From: a virus
Virus record (IMG/VR): IMGVR_UViG_3300043409_001227
Location: 1-32,614 of that record
Direction: 5' to 3' (one strand)
Length of the DNA stretch: 32,614 nt
In this document: positions 20,716-29,618 of the stretch, one piece after another
Layout: each line of letters opens with the position of its first letter
Numbering within the stretch: the first letter of the stretch is position 1
Position numbers and translations under genes: made by a program
Notes under the pieces: generated by a model
Told to the model about the DNA's origin: nothing
Seen by the model: only the letters and a program-made list of their open reading frames with translations
Databases searched by the model: none

Positions 20716-21404
20716 TGGCGACAAGCGGCACATACACTTACAATCCCGGCTTAGGCGAGATTACGCTCTATGCGTACAATCTCATTGGGATTCGTAATAC
20801 TGCTGTGCTTCAGGAGCATATGCAGTCGGCCCGCATGGCCGCAAACATGATGCTGTCCCGCTGGTCCAACCAAGGGGTCAACCTGTGGGCCGTGGATCTA
20901 ATCACTGTGCCTTTGGTGGCCGGGCAGAAGACCTATTCGGTCGATGCTAACACGGTCGTCATGCTGGATACCTACATCCAGACAGACAATGGCAACGGGC
21001 AGCCAGTTGATAGGTTGATTTTGCCTGTTAGTCGTACCGAGTATGCATCATATCCTAACAAGGATCAGGAAGGCTTTACGACGACCTACTGGTTTGACAG
21101 GCTCCTGTCGCCGAATGTGACGCTCTGGCCGGTCCCTGATGGGACGACGACTTCGCTGAAATACTACCGGGTTCGCCAATTGCAGGACTCCAATCTGCAA
21201 AATGGCCAACAGGTTGAGATCCCATATCTCTGGATGGAGGCCTTTGCCTACGGCTTGGCCCAGCGCTTGGCTACAATCTGGTCTCCGGACAAGGTGGCGA
21301 TCTTGAAGCCTATGGCTGATGAGGCCTATCAGATTGCCGCCGCCCAGAACATCGAAACAGCCCAGCAATACATCTCGCCAATGATTTCCGGCTATTTCCG
21401 GTAA
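20715..21404 (+). CDS. head-tail adaptor (P22 gp4-like)
   Basis: 229 residues; ATG at 20715 overlaps the previous stop. N-terminal helices EITLYAYNLIGIRN and MQSARMAANMMLSRWSNQGVNLW are the pattern of P22 gp4-like head completion/tail accessory proteins. They are followed by a beta part (TVPLVAGQKTYSV, NVTLWPVPDG) and C-terminal helices (MEAFAYGLAQRLATIW, EAYQIAAAQ) that pack on the portal. gp4-type proteins form the ring below the portal and close the head after packaging. Confidence 0.8.
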   Translation: MATSGTYTYNPGLGEITLYAYNLIGIRNTAVLQEHMQSARMAANMMLSRWSNQGVNLWAVDLITVPLVAGQKTYSVDANTVVMLDTYIQTDNGNGQPVDRLILPVSRTEYASYPNKDQEGFTTTYWFDRLLSPNVTLWPVPDGTTTSLKYYRVRQLQDSNLQNGQQVEIPYLWMEAFAYGLAQRLATIWSPDKVAILKPMADEAYQIAAAQNIETAQQYISPMISGYFR

Positions 21405-21413
21405 GGAGAAGCC

Positions 21414-21917
21414 ATGGGCTACGCTTCACAGGCTGGTAGAGCCAAAACTAGCTCCACAAACCCCCAAGCGCATGCGATATGCGACAGGTGCGGGTTTCGG
21501 TACAACCATGTCAATCTCCGCTGGCAGTATGACTGGCGCGGCGCATCCTTGCAGAATCTGCGTCTTCTGGTTTGCAGCACGTGCTATGACGCGCCCCAAG
21601 AGCAGCTTCGCGCCATTGTGGTTCCGGCAGATCCTACACCGATTGTGAACCCCAGAGTGCAGGACTTCGTCACTGCTTCGCAGGACACGCGCGTCACATC
21701 TGGCCAGAACACAGTCGATCCGACTACTGGCATACCTGTTCCTGGTGGGGACACCCGTATCACTGAAGCTGATCAGACCCGTGTCACCCAGCAAACTGGC
21801 GAACCTCCGAACGGTCTTAATACTCGTCCGGGCACCGATCCCAATGCTCCCGGTGACAACGATCCGGGACTACCTTATAACAATGACACAGTTCCAGAGA
21901 CAGGGCCGTTGACATGA
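21414..21917 (+). CDS. zinc-ribbon phage protein
   Basis: 167 residues; ATG at 21414 with AAGGAG 6 bases upstream. Cys23-x2-Cys26 (CDRC) and Cys54-x2-Cys57 (CSTC) flank a conserved core, RWQYDWRGASLQNLR, followed by PQEQLRAIVVPADPTPIVNPR. This is a conserved phage zinc-ribbon protein found between the gp4-like adaptor and tail genes. The C-terminal half is T/P/N/G-rich and probably disordered. Its stop overlaps the fibre start (ATGA). Function unknown. Confidence 0.75.
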   Translation: MGYASQAGRAKTSSTNPQAHAICDRCGFRYNHVNLRWQYDWRGASLQNLRLLVCSTCYDAPQEQLRAIVVPADPTPIVNPRVQDFVTASQDTRVTSGQNTVDPTTGIPVPGGDTRITEADQTRVTQQTGEPPNGLNTRPGTDPNAPGDNDPGLPYNNDTVPETGPLT

Positions 21918-24625
21918 GCGTCAAACAAATACCCAACCTTACGGCGGCTACATCTCTCAACGGAACTGAGCAGTATGAGGCCGTCCAGTCTGGAACATCT
22001 GTCAGGGTAACCACCGCTCAGATTGGCGCTTACATCAATACGCAATATCCTGCGCCCGGCATCTCTTCTGTCACTGCAAGCTCGCCCCTGACCTCCAGCA
22101 CCGTGTCTGGTGCCGTGACGATTTCCCTCCCCAGCCAGAGCATTACCAATGCTTTCCTTGCCACAATGGCGGCTGGTACGGTTAAGGCAAATCTAACTGG
22201 GTCAGCGGCTACGCCAACTGATGTGACCCCCAGTGCCATTCTTGATACGTTTGGGACATCAACCGGCTCCTTGGTCTATCGCGGAGCATCTGACTGGGCA
22301 GCGCTTCCTCCAGGCACAAACACCTATCTTTTAACATCAACTGGGACTTCTACCGCCCCTTCTTGGCAGGCCCTTTCTGTCCCCTCCGGAAGCATAACCC
22401 CTACTGGCGTGACGGCTGGGACATATGGGACGGCAGCATTTGTCCCTCAATTCACTGTTCTTGCCAGCGGCCAGATCTCCAGCGTCACCAATACGGCCAT
22501 CGCGATCAACGTGTCAGCGGTCTCTGGCCTAGCCCCATCGGCTACGATTGACACAACGAACGCGAGCAACATCACCAGCGGGAACCTTGCTGCGGCTCGC
22601 TTTAGTAGCACAATCTCCGCTGCTTTGGATTCGGCTGCTGGTGCTACGCAGGGCAGCATCCTTTACCGAAATGCTTCTGGCTGGATCGAGCTTGGGCCGG
22701 GAACTGCCGGTCAGATTCTTCAGACCCAAGGCGCTGGCGCTAATCCTGTCTGGTTCTCTGTCTCCACTGGCGGCTCTGTTGCACAGGTCAATTCAGGGAC
22801 GGGCCTGACGGGTGGGCCTATCACCACTGTCGGAACGCTTAGCATTGCCAGTACCGGGGTCACCGCTGGCTCATATGGCTCGTCTTCTGCTGTGCCTTCG
22901 ATTGCGGTCAATGCGCAGGGCCAGATCACCTCTGTCAGCAATACGACGATCAATGCCGTCACTCTGACGACTGGCACGATCAGCACCCTCCCATCCAATG
23001 GGACCGACATCGCCAACAAGGATTATGTCGATAGTGTCGCGCAGGGCCTGAACTTCCACCCTGCCTGTAACTACGGGTCCACTGCCGCCCTTCCTTCCTA
23101 CACCTACAACAACGGTGCTTCTGGCGTCGGTGCGACGATCACAGCCGTTGCCAACGGCGCGCTAGTCTTGGACGGCAAAACCTTTACTAGCCCGGCGGAC
23201 CTTGGCCTGCGTGTTCTAATCAAGGACGAAACGGCTGGGAACGCTCCCTACAACGGTGCTTACACCGTCACTGCAACTGGTGCTGCCGGTGCTGTGTTTG
23301 TTCTGACACGCGCTACTGACTATGACACCTCTGGCACCGGCACCAATGAGATCGATGCTGGTGACTTCCTGTTGATCCTTTCCGGCTCGACTCTTGCTAA
23401 CACCTCCTGGGTCCAGCAGACACCGCTCCCCATCGTTGTCGGCACAACTGGAATCGCTTTTACGCAGTTTGGCGCTCCTATCCTGTACTCCGCAGGGACC
23501 GGGCTGTCTCTGGCAGGGAATGTCTTCAGCATCGCCAATACTGCTGTGACAGCCGGGGCTTATGGCTCGGCGTCGTCTGTCGGCACGTTTACCGTCAATG
23601 CGCAGGGCCAGCTTACACTGGCCGGAAGCACTAGCATCGCGATTGATGCGTCTCAGGTCACTTCTGGCACGTTCACTGTCGGGCAGGGCGGAACGGGTGC
23701 GGTCTCGCTCACCGGCTACCTAAAAGGCAATGGCACAAGCGCCTTCACTGCTGTCAGCACCATCCCAAGCTCGGACATCACCGGCCTTGGCACGATGGCG
23801 GCGCAGAACTCCAATTCTGTCACCATCACTGGCGGCACGATCAATGCGACTGCGATTGGCGGCACAACGCCTTCCACTGGTGCCTTTACGACGCTGGGTG
23901 CCACAGGGGATGCAACCCTAGCTACCATCATTGCTGGCACATGGAATGGCTCTACAATTGGTGTCGCATATGGCGGCACTGGCCTGACAACGGCACCAGC
24001 TAATGGCGCGTTGCTCATTGGCAATGGCACAACCTACACATCTGCCACCCTGACGGCAGGCACGGCTATCAGCGTCACCAACGGCTCTGGCTCGATCACC
24101 GTTAACAATACTGGCGTCACATCCGCTGTGGCTGGGGCTGGCGTGACAGTCAGTGCCGGAACTGGCGCTGTGACTTTCAGCATTGGTCAGGATGTGGCTA
24201 CATCAAGCGCAGTCACCTTCGCATCTCAGACAATCAGCGGAAGCTCGCAAATCTCTTCTTTGGGTGTTGGCACTGCTGCCTCTGGCACTGCTGGCGAAAT
24301 CAGGGCGACAAACGCTGTCACCGCCTACTATTCAGACGACCGCCTGAAGACCCGCAAGGGCAACATTCAGAACGCCCTAGCCAAGGTTGAATTCCTCAAC
24401 GGCTTCAACTATGAAGCAAATGAAATCGCGCAGGCTCTGGGCTACAAGGTCAAGCCGGAAGTCGGCGTCTCGGCGCAGGAAGTTCAGGCTGTCATGCCTG
24501 AAGTTGTTGTGCCTGCCCCTATTGATGAGAAGTACCTGACGGTTCATTATGACCGCATGGTCCCGCTTCTCATCGAAGCTATCAAAGAACTGTCCGCCAA
24601 GGTCAAAGAACTGGAGACGAAATAA
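21914..24625 (+). CDS. tail fibre/spike with S74 intramolecular chaperone
   Basis: 903 residues; ATG at 21914 overlaps the previous stop by 4 bases. Residues 1-800 are S/T/G/A-rich beta repeats. A unit of about 34 residues with core G-V-T-A-G-x-Y-G...V-N-A-Q-G-Q-I-x-S-V occurs three times (DNA about 22408, 22857 and 23546), separated by other modules. The last 97 residues are an intramolecular chaperone/peptidase S74 domain: Ser807-Asp-Asp-Arg-Leu-Lys812 supplies the Ser-Lys dyad, then GVSAQEVQAVMP and a final coiled coil. The domain trimerises the fibre and then cuts itself off. The fibre binds the host surface. Confidence 0.9.
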   Translation: MSVKQIPNLTAATSLNGTEQYEAVQSGTSVRVTTAQIGAYINTQYPAPGISSVTASSPLTSSTVSGAVTISLPSQSITNAFLATMAAGTVKANLTGSAATPTDVTPSAILDTFGTSTGSLVYRGASDWAALPPGTNTYLLTSTGTSTAPSWQALSVPSGSITPTGVTAGTYGTAAFVPQFTVLASGQISSVTNTAIAINVSAVSGLAPSATIDTTNASNITSGNLAAARFSSTISAALDSAAGATQGSILYRNASGWIELGPGTAGQILQTQGAGANPVWFSVSTGGSVAQVNSGTGLTGGPITTVGTLSIASTGVTAGSYGSSSAVPSIAVNAQGQITSVSNTTINAVTLTTGTISTLPSNGTDIANKDYVDSVAQGLNFHPACNYGSTAALPSYTYNNGASGVGATITAVANGALVLDGKTFTSPADLGLRVLIKDETAGNAPYNGAYTVTATGAAGAVFVLTRATDYDTSGTGTNEIDAGDFLLILSGSTLANTSWVQQTPLPIVVGTTGIAFTQFGAPILYSAGTGLSLAGNVFSIANTAVTAGAYGSASSVGTFTVNAQGQLTLAGSTSIAIDASQVTSGTFTVGQGGTGAVSLTGYLKGNGTSAFTAVSTIPSSDITGLGTMAAQNSNSVTITGGTINATAIGGTTPSTGAFTTLGATGDATLATIIAGTWNGSTIGVAYGGTGLTTAPANGALLIGNGTTYTSATLTAGTAISVTNGSGSITVNNTGVTSAVAGAGVTVSAGTGAVTFSIGQDVATSSAVTFASQTISGSSQISSLGVGTAASGTAGEIRATNAVTAYYSDDRLKTRKGNIQNALAKVEFLNGFNYEANEIAQALGYKVKPEVGVSAQEVQAVMPEVVVPAPIDEKYLTVHYDRMVPLLIEAIKELSAKVKELETK

Positions 24626-26319
24626 TGGCTACCGCTCTCGTAAGCACTGGGGTTCAGTTCCCTGACGCCACCATCCAGACCAGCGCCGCAGCGCCGTCAC
24701 CTACCGGCTCGATCACCATCGCGTCTGGCAGTTCTAGCCGTGTTCTCGGCGCGTCAGGAACTGGCTCTACTGCCACTCTCACGTTTTACCCTAGTTACAC
24801 CATCCCTGCCGGATCATCGGTTAATGTTGCGGGCATAACACCTACTGGCTACAACAATTCTTCCGCTATAGTCACGGCATCGTCTACCATTTCTTTTTCC
24901 GCCACAGGCTCGATTTCCGGCACTACGCTGACAGTTTCCAGCGTGACTGGAACTGTCTCCATTGGGCAGACAATTACCGGCGCTAGCGTCTTAGGGAACA
25001 CATATATAACCGCTGGAAGCGGGACGACTTGGACGGTCAGCCTATCTCAAACAGTTCCTTCGACAACCATTACTGGTTCTTGCGGCTCGGTGTCCTATGC
25101 CAATACAACCACCGGGTCTTTGACTGTTGCTGGGACAGTTGCAGTCTTCCCGCCCGGATACCTACCTTGTGATGGCTCTATCTATACAAGGACTTCCTAT
25201 CAAGCACTTGCTGACTTAGTTGGTACCCCGGTAAATTTCACCACCCCTACAGTTATTAATTCTAGCTTAGGGGCATTTGCCACTGCCAACACCCTTACAA
25301 GTGCAAACAATGTTATTTTTGGAAACGGGACCGTTGTTGCAAATTCGCAAAATGCGGCTGTTGCAAACGCTTACAGGTCAAGCACTGATGGTGGCGTTAC
25401 ATGGTCTCTTAACACGGGATGGAACGTCACCACTTATACAGGTGTCGTTCAAGTTATTCACGGCAACGGCGTCTATGTTTCTACTGGAAACTACAACTCA
25501 GCGGCTAGCACTGTTTACGCGACCTATGGCTCAACTCCGACAGGCATAAGCAACAGGGCTGCTGTTTACACAAACGCATCTTATGACTCCTCTGGCATCT
25601 CTACGATAGCTTTTGGCGGAACATCCAATTTGTTTGTGGCATATATTGCTGTCGCTAACCCCTGCACATACGGGAACGCGGTCGGTTATTCCAGCAGCAA
25701 TGGTTCAACTTGGACCGCAATTACTATGCCAGCCACCTATGCGGCTCCTCTATACAATCTACAGGCTAATGCTTACGGCTTTATAAGCGTAGTTACTAAT
25801 ACCGTTTATTGGTCTGCAACTGGCACTGGAAGCTGGGTCAATATCACTTCAAATTTTTCAGGGACTGTTAACCCCCAGAGCGTTTCAGCCACTAACAAGC
25901 TGTTTATTGTTAGGTCTAGCACTGGCATTTACACTAGTGTTACGGGTGCAACTGGGACATGGACTTTGATGCCTGATGCCAGAGGCCTTATATCGGCATC
26001 CGTTGCTGTTGCCGCCGTGCGGTGGTACTGGAATGGGCAGGCTTACCTGACCAATACCGGTCTTATCACAACGGACCTTGTGAATTATTCTTATTCAAAT
26101 TTGGGCACTACTGCTACCGGAAGCGTCTACGGCAACGCTGCCATATATAATAATTCTTTTGTTTGGAACAACAGTTCTCCCGGTTCTATTAATTCCTCTA
26201 ACAGCAATTCATATACTGCCGCAACCCAGTTCCCTGTCCCCAATCTTGGTAGTGCCTATTATGGAAACAATCAAGTTAACGGTGGTTTAGTTCAAGGTTC
26301 GTACTTCATCAAAACGTGA
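24625..26319 (+). CDS. second tail fibre, collar-like and propeller-type
   Basis: 564 residues; ATG at 24625 shares a base with the previous stop (TAATG). N-terminus VQFPDATIQTSAA is the pattern of fibre attachment segments. Residues about 45-170 hold a beta module (PAGSSVNVAGITPTGYN...GSVSYANTTTG) split by a second module. Then comes a tail-collar-like FPPGYLPCDGSIYTRTSYQAL (about 175-200). The rest is an N/S/Y/T-rich exo-sialidase-like repeat region with Asp-box-type elements (STDGGVTWS, SSNGSTWT). Codon use is more AT-rich in this last part than in the neighbours, suggesting acquisition. Probable receptor-binding or glycan-recognising fibre. Confidence 0.8.
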   Translation: MATALVSTGVQFPDATIQTSAAAPSPTGSITIASGSSSRVLGASGTGSTATLTFYPSYTIPAGSSVNVAGITPTGYNNSSAIVTASSTISFSATGSISGTTLTVSSVTGTVSIGQTITGASVLGNTYITAGSGTTWTVSLSQTVPSTTITGSCGSVSYANTTTGSLTVAGTVAVFPPGYLPCDGSIYTRTSYQALADLVGTPVNFTTPTVINSSLGAFATANTLTSANNVIFGNGTVVANSQNAAVANAYRSSTDGGVTWSLNTGWNVTTYTGVVQVIHGNGVYVSTGNYNSAASTVYATYGSTPTGISNRAAVYTNASYDSSGISTIAFGGTSNLFVAYIAVANPCTYGNAVGYSSSNGSTWTAITMPATYAAPLYNLQANAYGFISVVTNTVYWSATGTGSWVNITSNFSGTVNPQSVSATNKLFIVRSSTGIYTSVTGATGTWTLMPDARGLISASVAVAAVRWYWNGQAYLTNTGLITTDLVNYSYSNLGTTATGSVYGNAAIYNNSFVWNNSSPGSINSSNSNSYTAATQFPVPNLGSAYYGNNQVNGGLVQGSYFIKT

Positions 26320-26327
26320 GGTTGGAT

Positions 26328-26600
26328 ATGTTAGACGCCGTGATCCGTGAGTATAATAGGTACTGCTACTCCACCGGCAACAGCCGGGTGATAGGCCTGA
26401 TGGAGGGAATCCCCCCCATGTGGACGGATGCTCCATTCCCTGAAATCCCTTCGGGACAGTTCGCCATGTTTGTGCATGGCGGCTGGATCATAACACCCAA
26501 CCCGCAGAGTGATCCTCCTGCACAAGAGTTAGAAGCTGCGCCGCTTCTCAAGCCAAGAGATGTCATAGCGGCTGCGCAGAGCGGCATTACGGTGCTGTAA
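26328..26600 (+). CDS. small protein after fibre genes (90 aa)
   Basis: ATG at 26328 with GAGG 6 bases upstream; a GTG at 26316 overlapping the fibre stop is less likely. The product has IREYNRYCYSTGN, a P-rich middle with MWTDAPFPEIP, then FVHGGWIITPNP and an A/P/E-rich tail. No family is certain. Small genes in this place often assist fibre assembly. Overlaps the cupin start (TAATG). Confidence 0.6.
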   Translation: MLDAVIREYNRYCYSTGNSRVIGLMEGIPPMWTDAPFPEIPSGQFAMFVHGGWIITPNPQSDPPAQELEAAPLLKPRDVIAAAQSGITVL

Positions 26601-26866
26601 TGATGACTTTAAAGCCTGTTAACTTTGGCAACCTCATGGGCAAGATGTACGACTTCCCGGAGGTCAACGATGTCCTTCCCATGCACACGCATGGTGAGGC
26701 TGACAACCATATCTCAGTCGTCTCCAAGGGTTCCTTCAAGGCTCATGGAGATGGATGGGAGATGATAATAACAGCAGGCAATGTGGTTGATTGGCCAGCC
26801 AATCAGGCGCATGAATTTATCGCTCTTGAGCCGAACAGTCGGCTGGTCAACATCACCAAGAGCTAA
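26600..26866 (+). CDS. cupin-fold protein (88 aa)
   Basis: ATG at 26600 overlaps the previous stop. Single-domain cupin: motif 1 is H29-x-H31-x5-H37-x6-G44, where His37 occupies the usual glutamate position; motif 2 is G60-x5-P66-x-N-x2-H71. Three to four metal ligands are therefore present. Such small cupins bind metal and small sugars or acids; here the substrate is unknown. Placed between fibre and lysis genes, so it may help fibre maturation or modify a host-surface compound. Confidence 0.8.
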   Translation: MMTLKPVNFGNLMGKMYDFPEVNDVLPMHTHGEADNHISVVSKGSFKAHGDGWEMIITAGNVVDWPANQAHEFIALEPNSRLVNITKS

Positions 26867-26880
26867 CAAAGGGGGTCTAA

Positions 26881-27054
26881 ATGGATAACTTGACTGTCAC
26901 GCTTCCGGTTCAGGCTTGGAACAACATCCTTGCGGTTTTGGGGGACCGCCCGTTCAAGGACGTTGCAGATCTTGTCATGTCGATCAAAGCCCAAGCGGAA
27001 GCTCAGTTGGCTGCCAAAGCTGACGAGCCAGCGCCTGTCGCTGAAGCTGCTTAA
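26881..27054 (+). CDS. small helical phage protein (57 aa)
   Basis: ATG at 26881 with AAGGGGGT 4 bases upstream. It starts with a strand (NLTVTLPVQAWNNILAVLG), then helix RPFKDVADLVMSIKAQAEAQL and an A/P/E tail. The VQAWNNILAVLGDRPF part resembles short conserved phage proteins of unknown role found near lysis genes. Confidence 0.65.
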   Translation: MDNLTVTLPVQAWNNILAVLGDRPFKDVADLVMSIKAQAEAQLAAKADEPAPVAEAA

Positions 27055-27068
27055 GGAGACTTGGCACT

Positions 27069-27299
27069 GTGGATCAGACAACCATCAATCTGGCCATTGG
27101 TGCCGCTCTTGCAGTTGCTGGATGGTTTGCCCGCATCCTGTGGGAAGCCGTCCAGTCACTCAAGTCTGATGTTCATCAAATTGAAGTGGACTTGCCAGTA
27201 AACTACGTTCGCAAGGACGACATGGACAAGCGCATGGACCACATCGAAACGATGTTCCAACGCATCTATGACAAGCTGGATGGGAAGGCCGACAAGTGA
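27069..27299 (+). CDS. membrane-anchored small protein
   Basis: 76 residues from a GTG at 27069, with AAGGAG about 10 bases upstream. One N-terminal TM segment (INLAIGAALAVAGWFARILW), then a charged coiled coil ending DDMDKRMDHIETMFQRIYDKLDG. This TM-plus-coil plan fits an accessory holin or XhlA-like protein of the lysis cassette. Its stop overlaps the next start (GTGA). Confidence 0.65.
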   Translation: MDQTTINLAIGAALAVAGWFARILWEAVQSLKSDVHQIEVDLPVNYVRKDDMDKRMDHIETMFQRIYDKLDGKADK

Positions 27300-27766
27300 T
27301 CAGCGCAGACACCCTCACCAAGCCGGTAGCTGCTGTGACAGCGATCATGGCAATGATTGGTGGTGGATACTCGCTGTACGATAAGGTCAAGTTACCTCCC
27401 AAGGACATTCTTCAATGGGATGCGGAACACTTTAGCATCACCAATGGGCCTGCCTCTGGCTCGTTCAAGGTGGTCGTAGCCCGCCAGAAAATTCGGGATG
27501 ACTGCACAGTTGAAGATTTCAGCCTTGAGGTTCGTGACTCGGACTACATGGTTCACAAGGCACTGCCGTCTGTTGCCAAGTTTTCTGGCCCAGCCAGCCC
27601 AACGGTAGATAAATTTGGCTACACAATGACGGTTGAAAAACCAGAAGGCGTTGCCCTTGGCGGCGCAAAGCTGATCGCCCGCATCATGTACAAATGCCCT
27701 GAAGGCAATGTTGTGATTGCATATCCTGACCACAAAAACCTGACCTTTAACATTGAGGGGCGATAG
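27296..27766 (+). CDS. membrane-anchored lysis-region protein
   Basis: 156 residues from a GTG at 27296 overlapping the previous stop; GGGAAG lies upstream. N-terminal hydrophobic segment (PVAAVTAIMAMIGGGYSLY) and a beta-rich rest with two separated cysteines (DDCTVEDF, MYKCPEGN). If the segment inserts, the body would be periplasmic. A spanin-like or other envelope role is possible from its place before the holin; no family recognised. Confidence 0.6.
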   Translation: MISADTLTKPVAAVTAIMAMIGGGYSLYDKVKLPPKDILQWDAEHFSITNGPASGSFKVVVARQKIRDDCTVEDFSLEVRDSDYMVHKALPSVAKFSGPASPTVDKFGYTMTVEKPEGVALGGAKLIARIMYKCPEGNVVIAYPDHKNLTFNIEGR

Positions 27767-28288
27767 ATGGACCTATTAAAACAATTTGGCCCACTGCTCA
27801 GCCAGGTTGCTCCTACCATCGCAACTGCCCTTGGTGGCCCACTGGCTGGGGTTGCCGTCAAGACGCTTTCGAGCGCTCTCTTTGGGCATGAGGATGGCAC
27901 TGAGGAGCAAATATCGGAGGCCATGTCCAGCGCCTCCCCTGACCAGCTTGCCGCCATCAAGAAGATCGACGCTGACTTCAAGGTCCAAATGAAGTCTCTG
28001 GACATTGACCTTGAGCGCATCGCTGCCGGTGACCGTGATAGTGCCAGGCAGATGCAGCGCGAGACCAAGGATTGGACCCCTAAGGCTTTGGCCTTCTTCA
28101 TCACGTTTGGGTTCTTTGGAGCGCTGATCTGGATCATGGTGTTTGGCATCCCCCAGACAGGAACGGAAGTCCTTCTAATGATGCTGGGGTCGCTCAGCAC
28201 CTCATGGACCGGCGTTGTGCAATTTTATTATGGCTCGTCTGCTGGCTCCAAGGCCAAGAACGACCTACTTGCTGCAAAGGACAAGTGA
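27767..28288 (+). CDS. holin, GTA-type 3-TM family
   Basis: 173 residues; ATG at 27767 directly after the previous stop, GAGGGG 6 bases upstream. A weak hydrophobic N-terminal segment (APTIATALGGPLAGVAVKTL), a charged middle with RDSARQMQRETKDWTPK, then TM helices ALAFFITFGFFGALIWIMVF and TEVLLMMLGSLSTSWTGVVQFYYGSS. The RQMQ...DWTP element and the closing YYGSSAGS are the pattern of the three-TM holin family known from gene transfer agents and alphaproteobacterial phages. It makes the membrane lesion that releases endolysin. One base separates it from the endolysin gene. Confidence 0.85.
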   Translation: MDLLKQFGPLLSQVAPTIATALGGPLAGVAVKTLSSALFGHEDGTEEQISEAMSSASPDQLAAIKKIDADFKVQMKSLDIDLERIAAGDRDSARQMQRETKDWTPKALAFFITFGFFGALIWIMVFGIPQTGTEVLLMMLGSLSTSWTGVVQFYYGSSAGSKAKNDLLAAKDK

Positions 28289-28289
28289 C

Positions 28290-28799
28290 ATGAAAGAGAA
28301 CTGGGATGACAGTTTCGCCGCCGTTTTGAGGCATGAGGGTGGGTTTGTGAACCACCCAAAAGATCCAGGTGGCATGACGAATTTGGGTGTTACCAAGGCT
28401 GCTTGGGAAAGTTACGTTGGCAAGACGGTAGACGAAGCCTTCATGCGCTCCTTAACGCCTGAAGTGGTGAAGCCTTTCTACAAGGCCATGTATTGGGACA
28501 AGATCAAGGGTGATCAGCTTCCTGCCGGGGTGGATTACGCCGCCTATGACTTGGCTGTTAATTCGGGCGTTGGCAGGGCGGCCAAGTTCCTACAGACAAT
28601 TGCTGGCGTCACGGCGGACGGTATCCTCGGCCCCAAGTCTATGGGTGCCATCAGGGAGTGCGACCCTGAACAGGCGGTTGATGCCCTCTGCGACATGCGT
28701 TTGGACTTCCTCAAGCGCCTGCCTACGTTTGACACGTTTGGCAAAGGCTGGAGCCGCCGAGTTGCGGAAGTGAAAGACAAGGCGTCTGGCATGGCGTAA
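28290..28799 (+). CDS. endolysin, glycosyl hydrolase 108 type
   Basis: 169 residues; ATG 28290, one base after the holin stop; the earlier ATG at 28215 lies inside the holin gene. The N-terminal domain has VLRHEGGFVNHPKDPGG, with catalytic Glu16, and MTNLGVTKAAW, the hallmark of GH108 muramidases. The C-terminal half (about 85-165) has VNSGVGRAAKFLQ and the peptidoglycan-binding PG_binding_3 pattern VTADGILGPKSM. It cleaves the glycan chain at lysis. No signal peptide, so it depends on the holin. Confidence 0.92.
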   Translation: MKENWDDSFAAVLRHEGGFVNHPKDPGGMTNLGVTKAAWESYVGKTVDEAFMRSLTPEVVKPFYKAMYWDKIKGDQLPAGVDYAAYDLAVNSGVGRAAKFLQTIAGVTADGILGPKSMGAIRECDPEQAVDALCDMRLDFLKRLPTFDTFGKGWSRRVAEVKDKASGMA

Positions 28800-28841
28800 A
28801 TTGCTGAGCGGTGATATAAAGGGCGGATCAAGAGGTTACCC

Positions 28842-29615
28842 ATGACCACAGGTCTCACTTATTCGCAATATGTCACCCAGATCGCTACGATGGCGGTTGT
28901 TGCGGAGACTGATCCTGCGTTTGTGACAATCCTCCCGCAGATGATCACCTACGCCGAAAACAGGATGTATCGTGACATCGACTTTATGTTCACTTCGACT
29001 TCTCTGCATGGCGTCAGCTTTGTCTTGACTGCTGGCAATAGAAACTTGTCGTTTAACATAAACTTGGCTTCCAATATTGATTCGCAGGCAGGCACATTTG
29101 TTGTCAGTGAACAGATCAATTTGCTGACAGACGCTGCGGGCAATGCCTCTACAACCACAAATCCAGATGCCTGCGTTCGCGTCCCTCTTTTGCCAACGAC
29201 AAAAGAGTTCTTGGACGCCGTCTATGGTTCGTCTTTGGCTGCAAATTGGGGCCAGCCCCAGTATTTTGTGCCGTTCAACGAGACGTTGTTCTTTGTTGGT
29301 CCTGTCCCCAACCAAAACTACCCGGTGGAGGTTGTAGGCACATACCGCCCCAACAGCCTTTCTGCGACTAATACGACGACCTTCATCAGCCAGTACCTCC
29401 CTGATGTGTTCATCATGGCCTCTATGATCTACATCTCTGCCTACCAGAGGAACTTTGGGCGGGCTAATGATGACCCTCAAATGGCCATAACTTACGAGAG
29501 CCAGTACCAAGCGCTCCTGAAGAGTGCAGTTGTTGAAGAGGCTCGCAAAAAGTTTGAAGCAACTGCATGGTCTTCACAATCTCCATCTCCTGTTGCTACT
29601 CCAAGCAGGGGCTAA
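28842..29615 (+). CDS. phage adaptor / tail accessory protein
   Basis: 257 residues; ATG at 28842 with AGAGG 6 bases upstream. N-terminal helices around ITYAENRMYRDIDF and a beta centre, then C-terminal YLPDVFIMASMIYISAYQRNFG and QYQALLKSAVVEEARKKFEA. This matches the phage adaptor (gp11/gp4-like ring) family and pairs naturally with the following nozzle-like gene. Four bases separate the two. The genome therefore has two ring-type proteins (this one and that at 20715). Confidence 0.75.
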   Translation: MTTGLTYSQYVTQIATMAVVAETDPAFVTILPQMITYAENRMYRDIDFMFTSTSLHGVSFVLTAGNRNLSFNINLASNIDSQAGTFVVSEQINLLTDAAGNASTTTNPDACVRVPLLPTTKEFLDAVYGSSLAANWGQPQYFVPFNETLFFVGPVPNQNYPVEVVGTYRPNSLSATNTTTFISQYLPDVFIMASMIYISAYQRNFGRANDDPQMAITYESQYQALLKSAVVEEARKKFEATAWSSQSPSPVATPSRG

Positions 29616-29618
29616 CAC

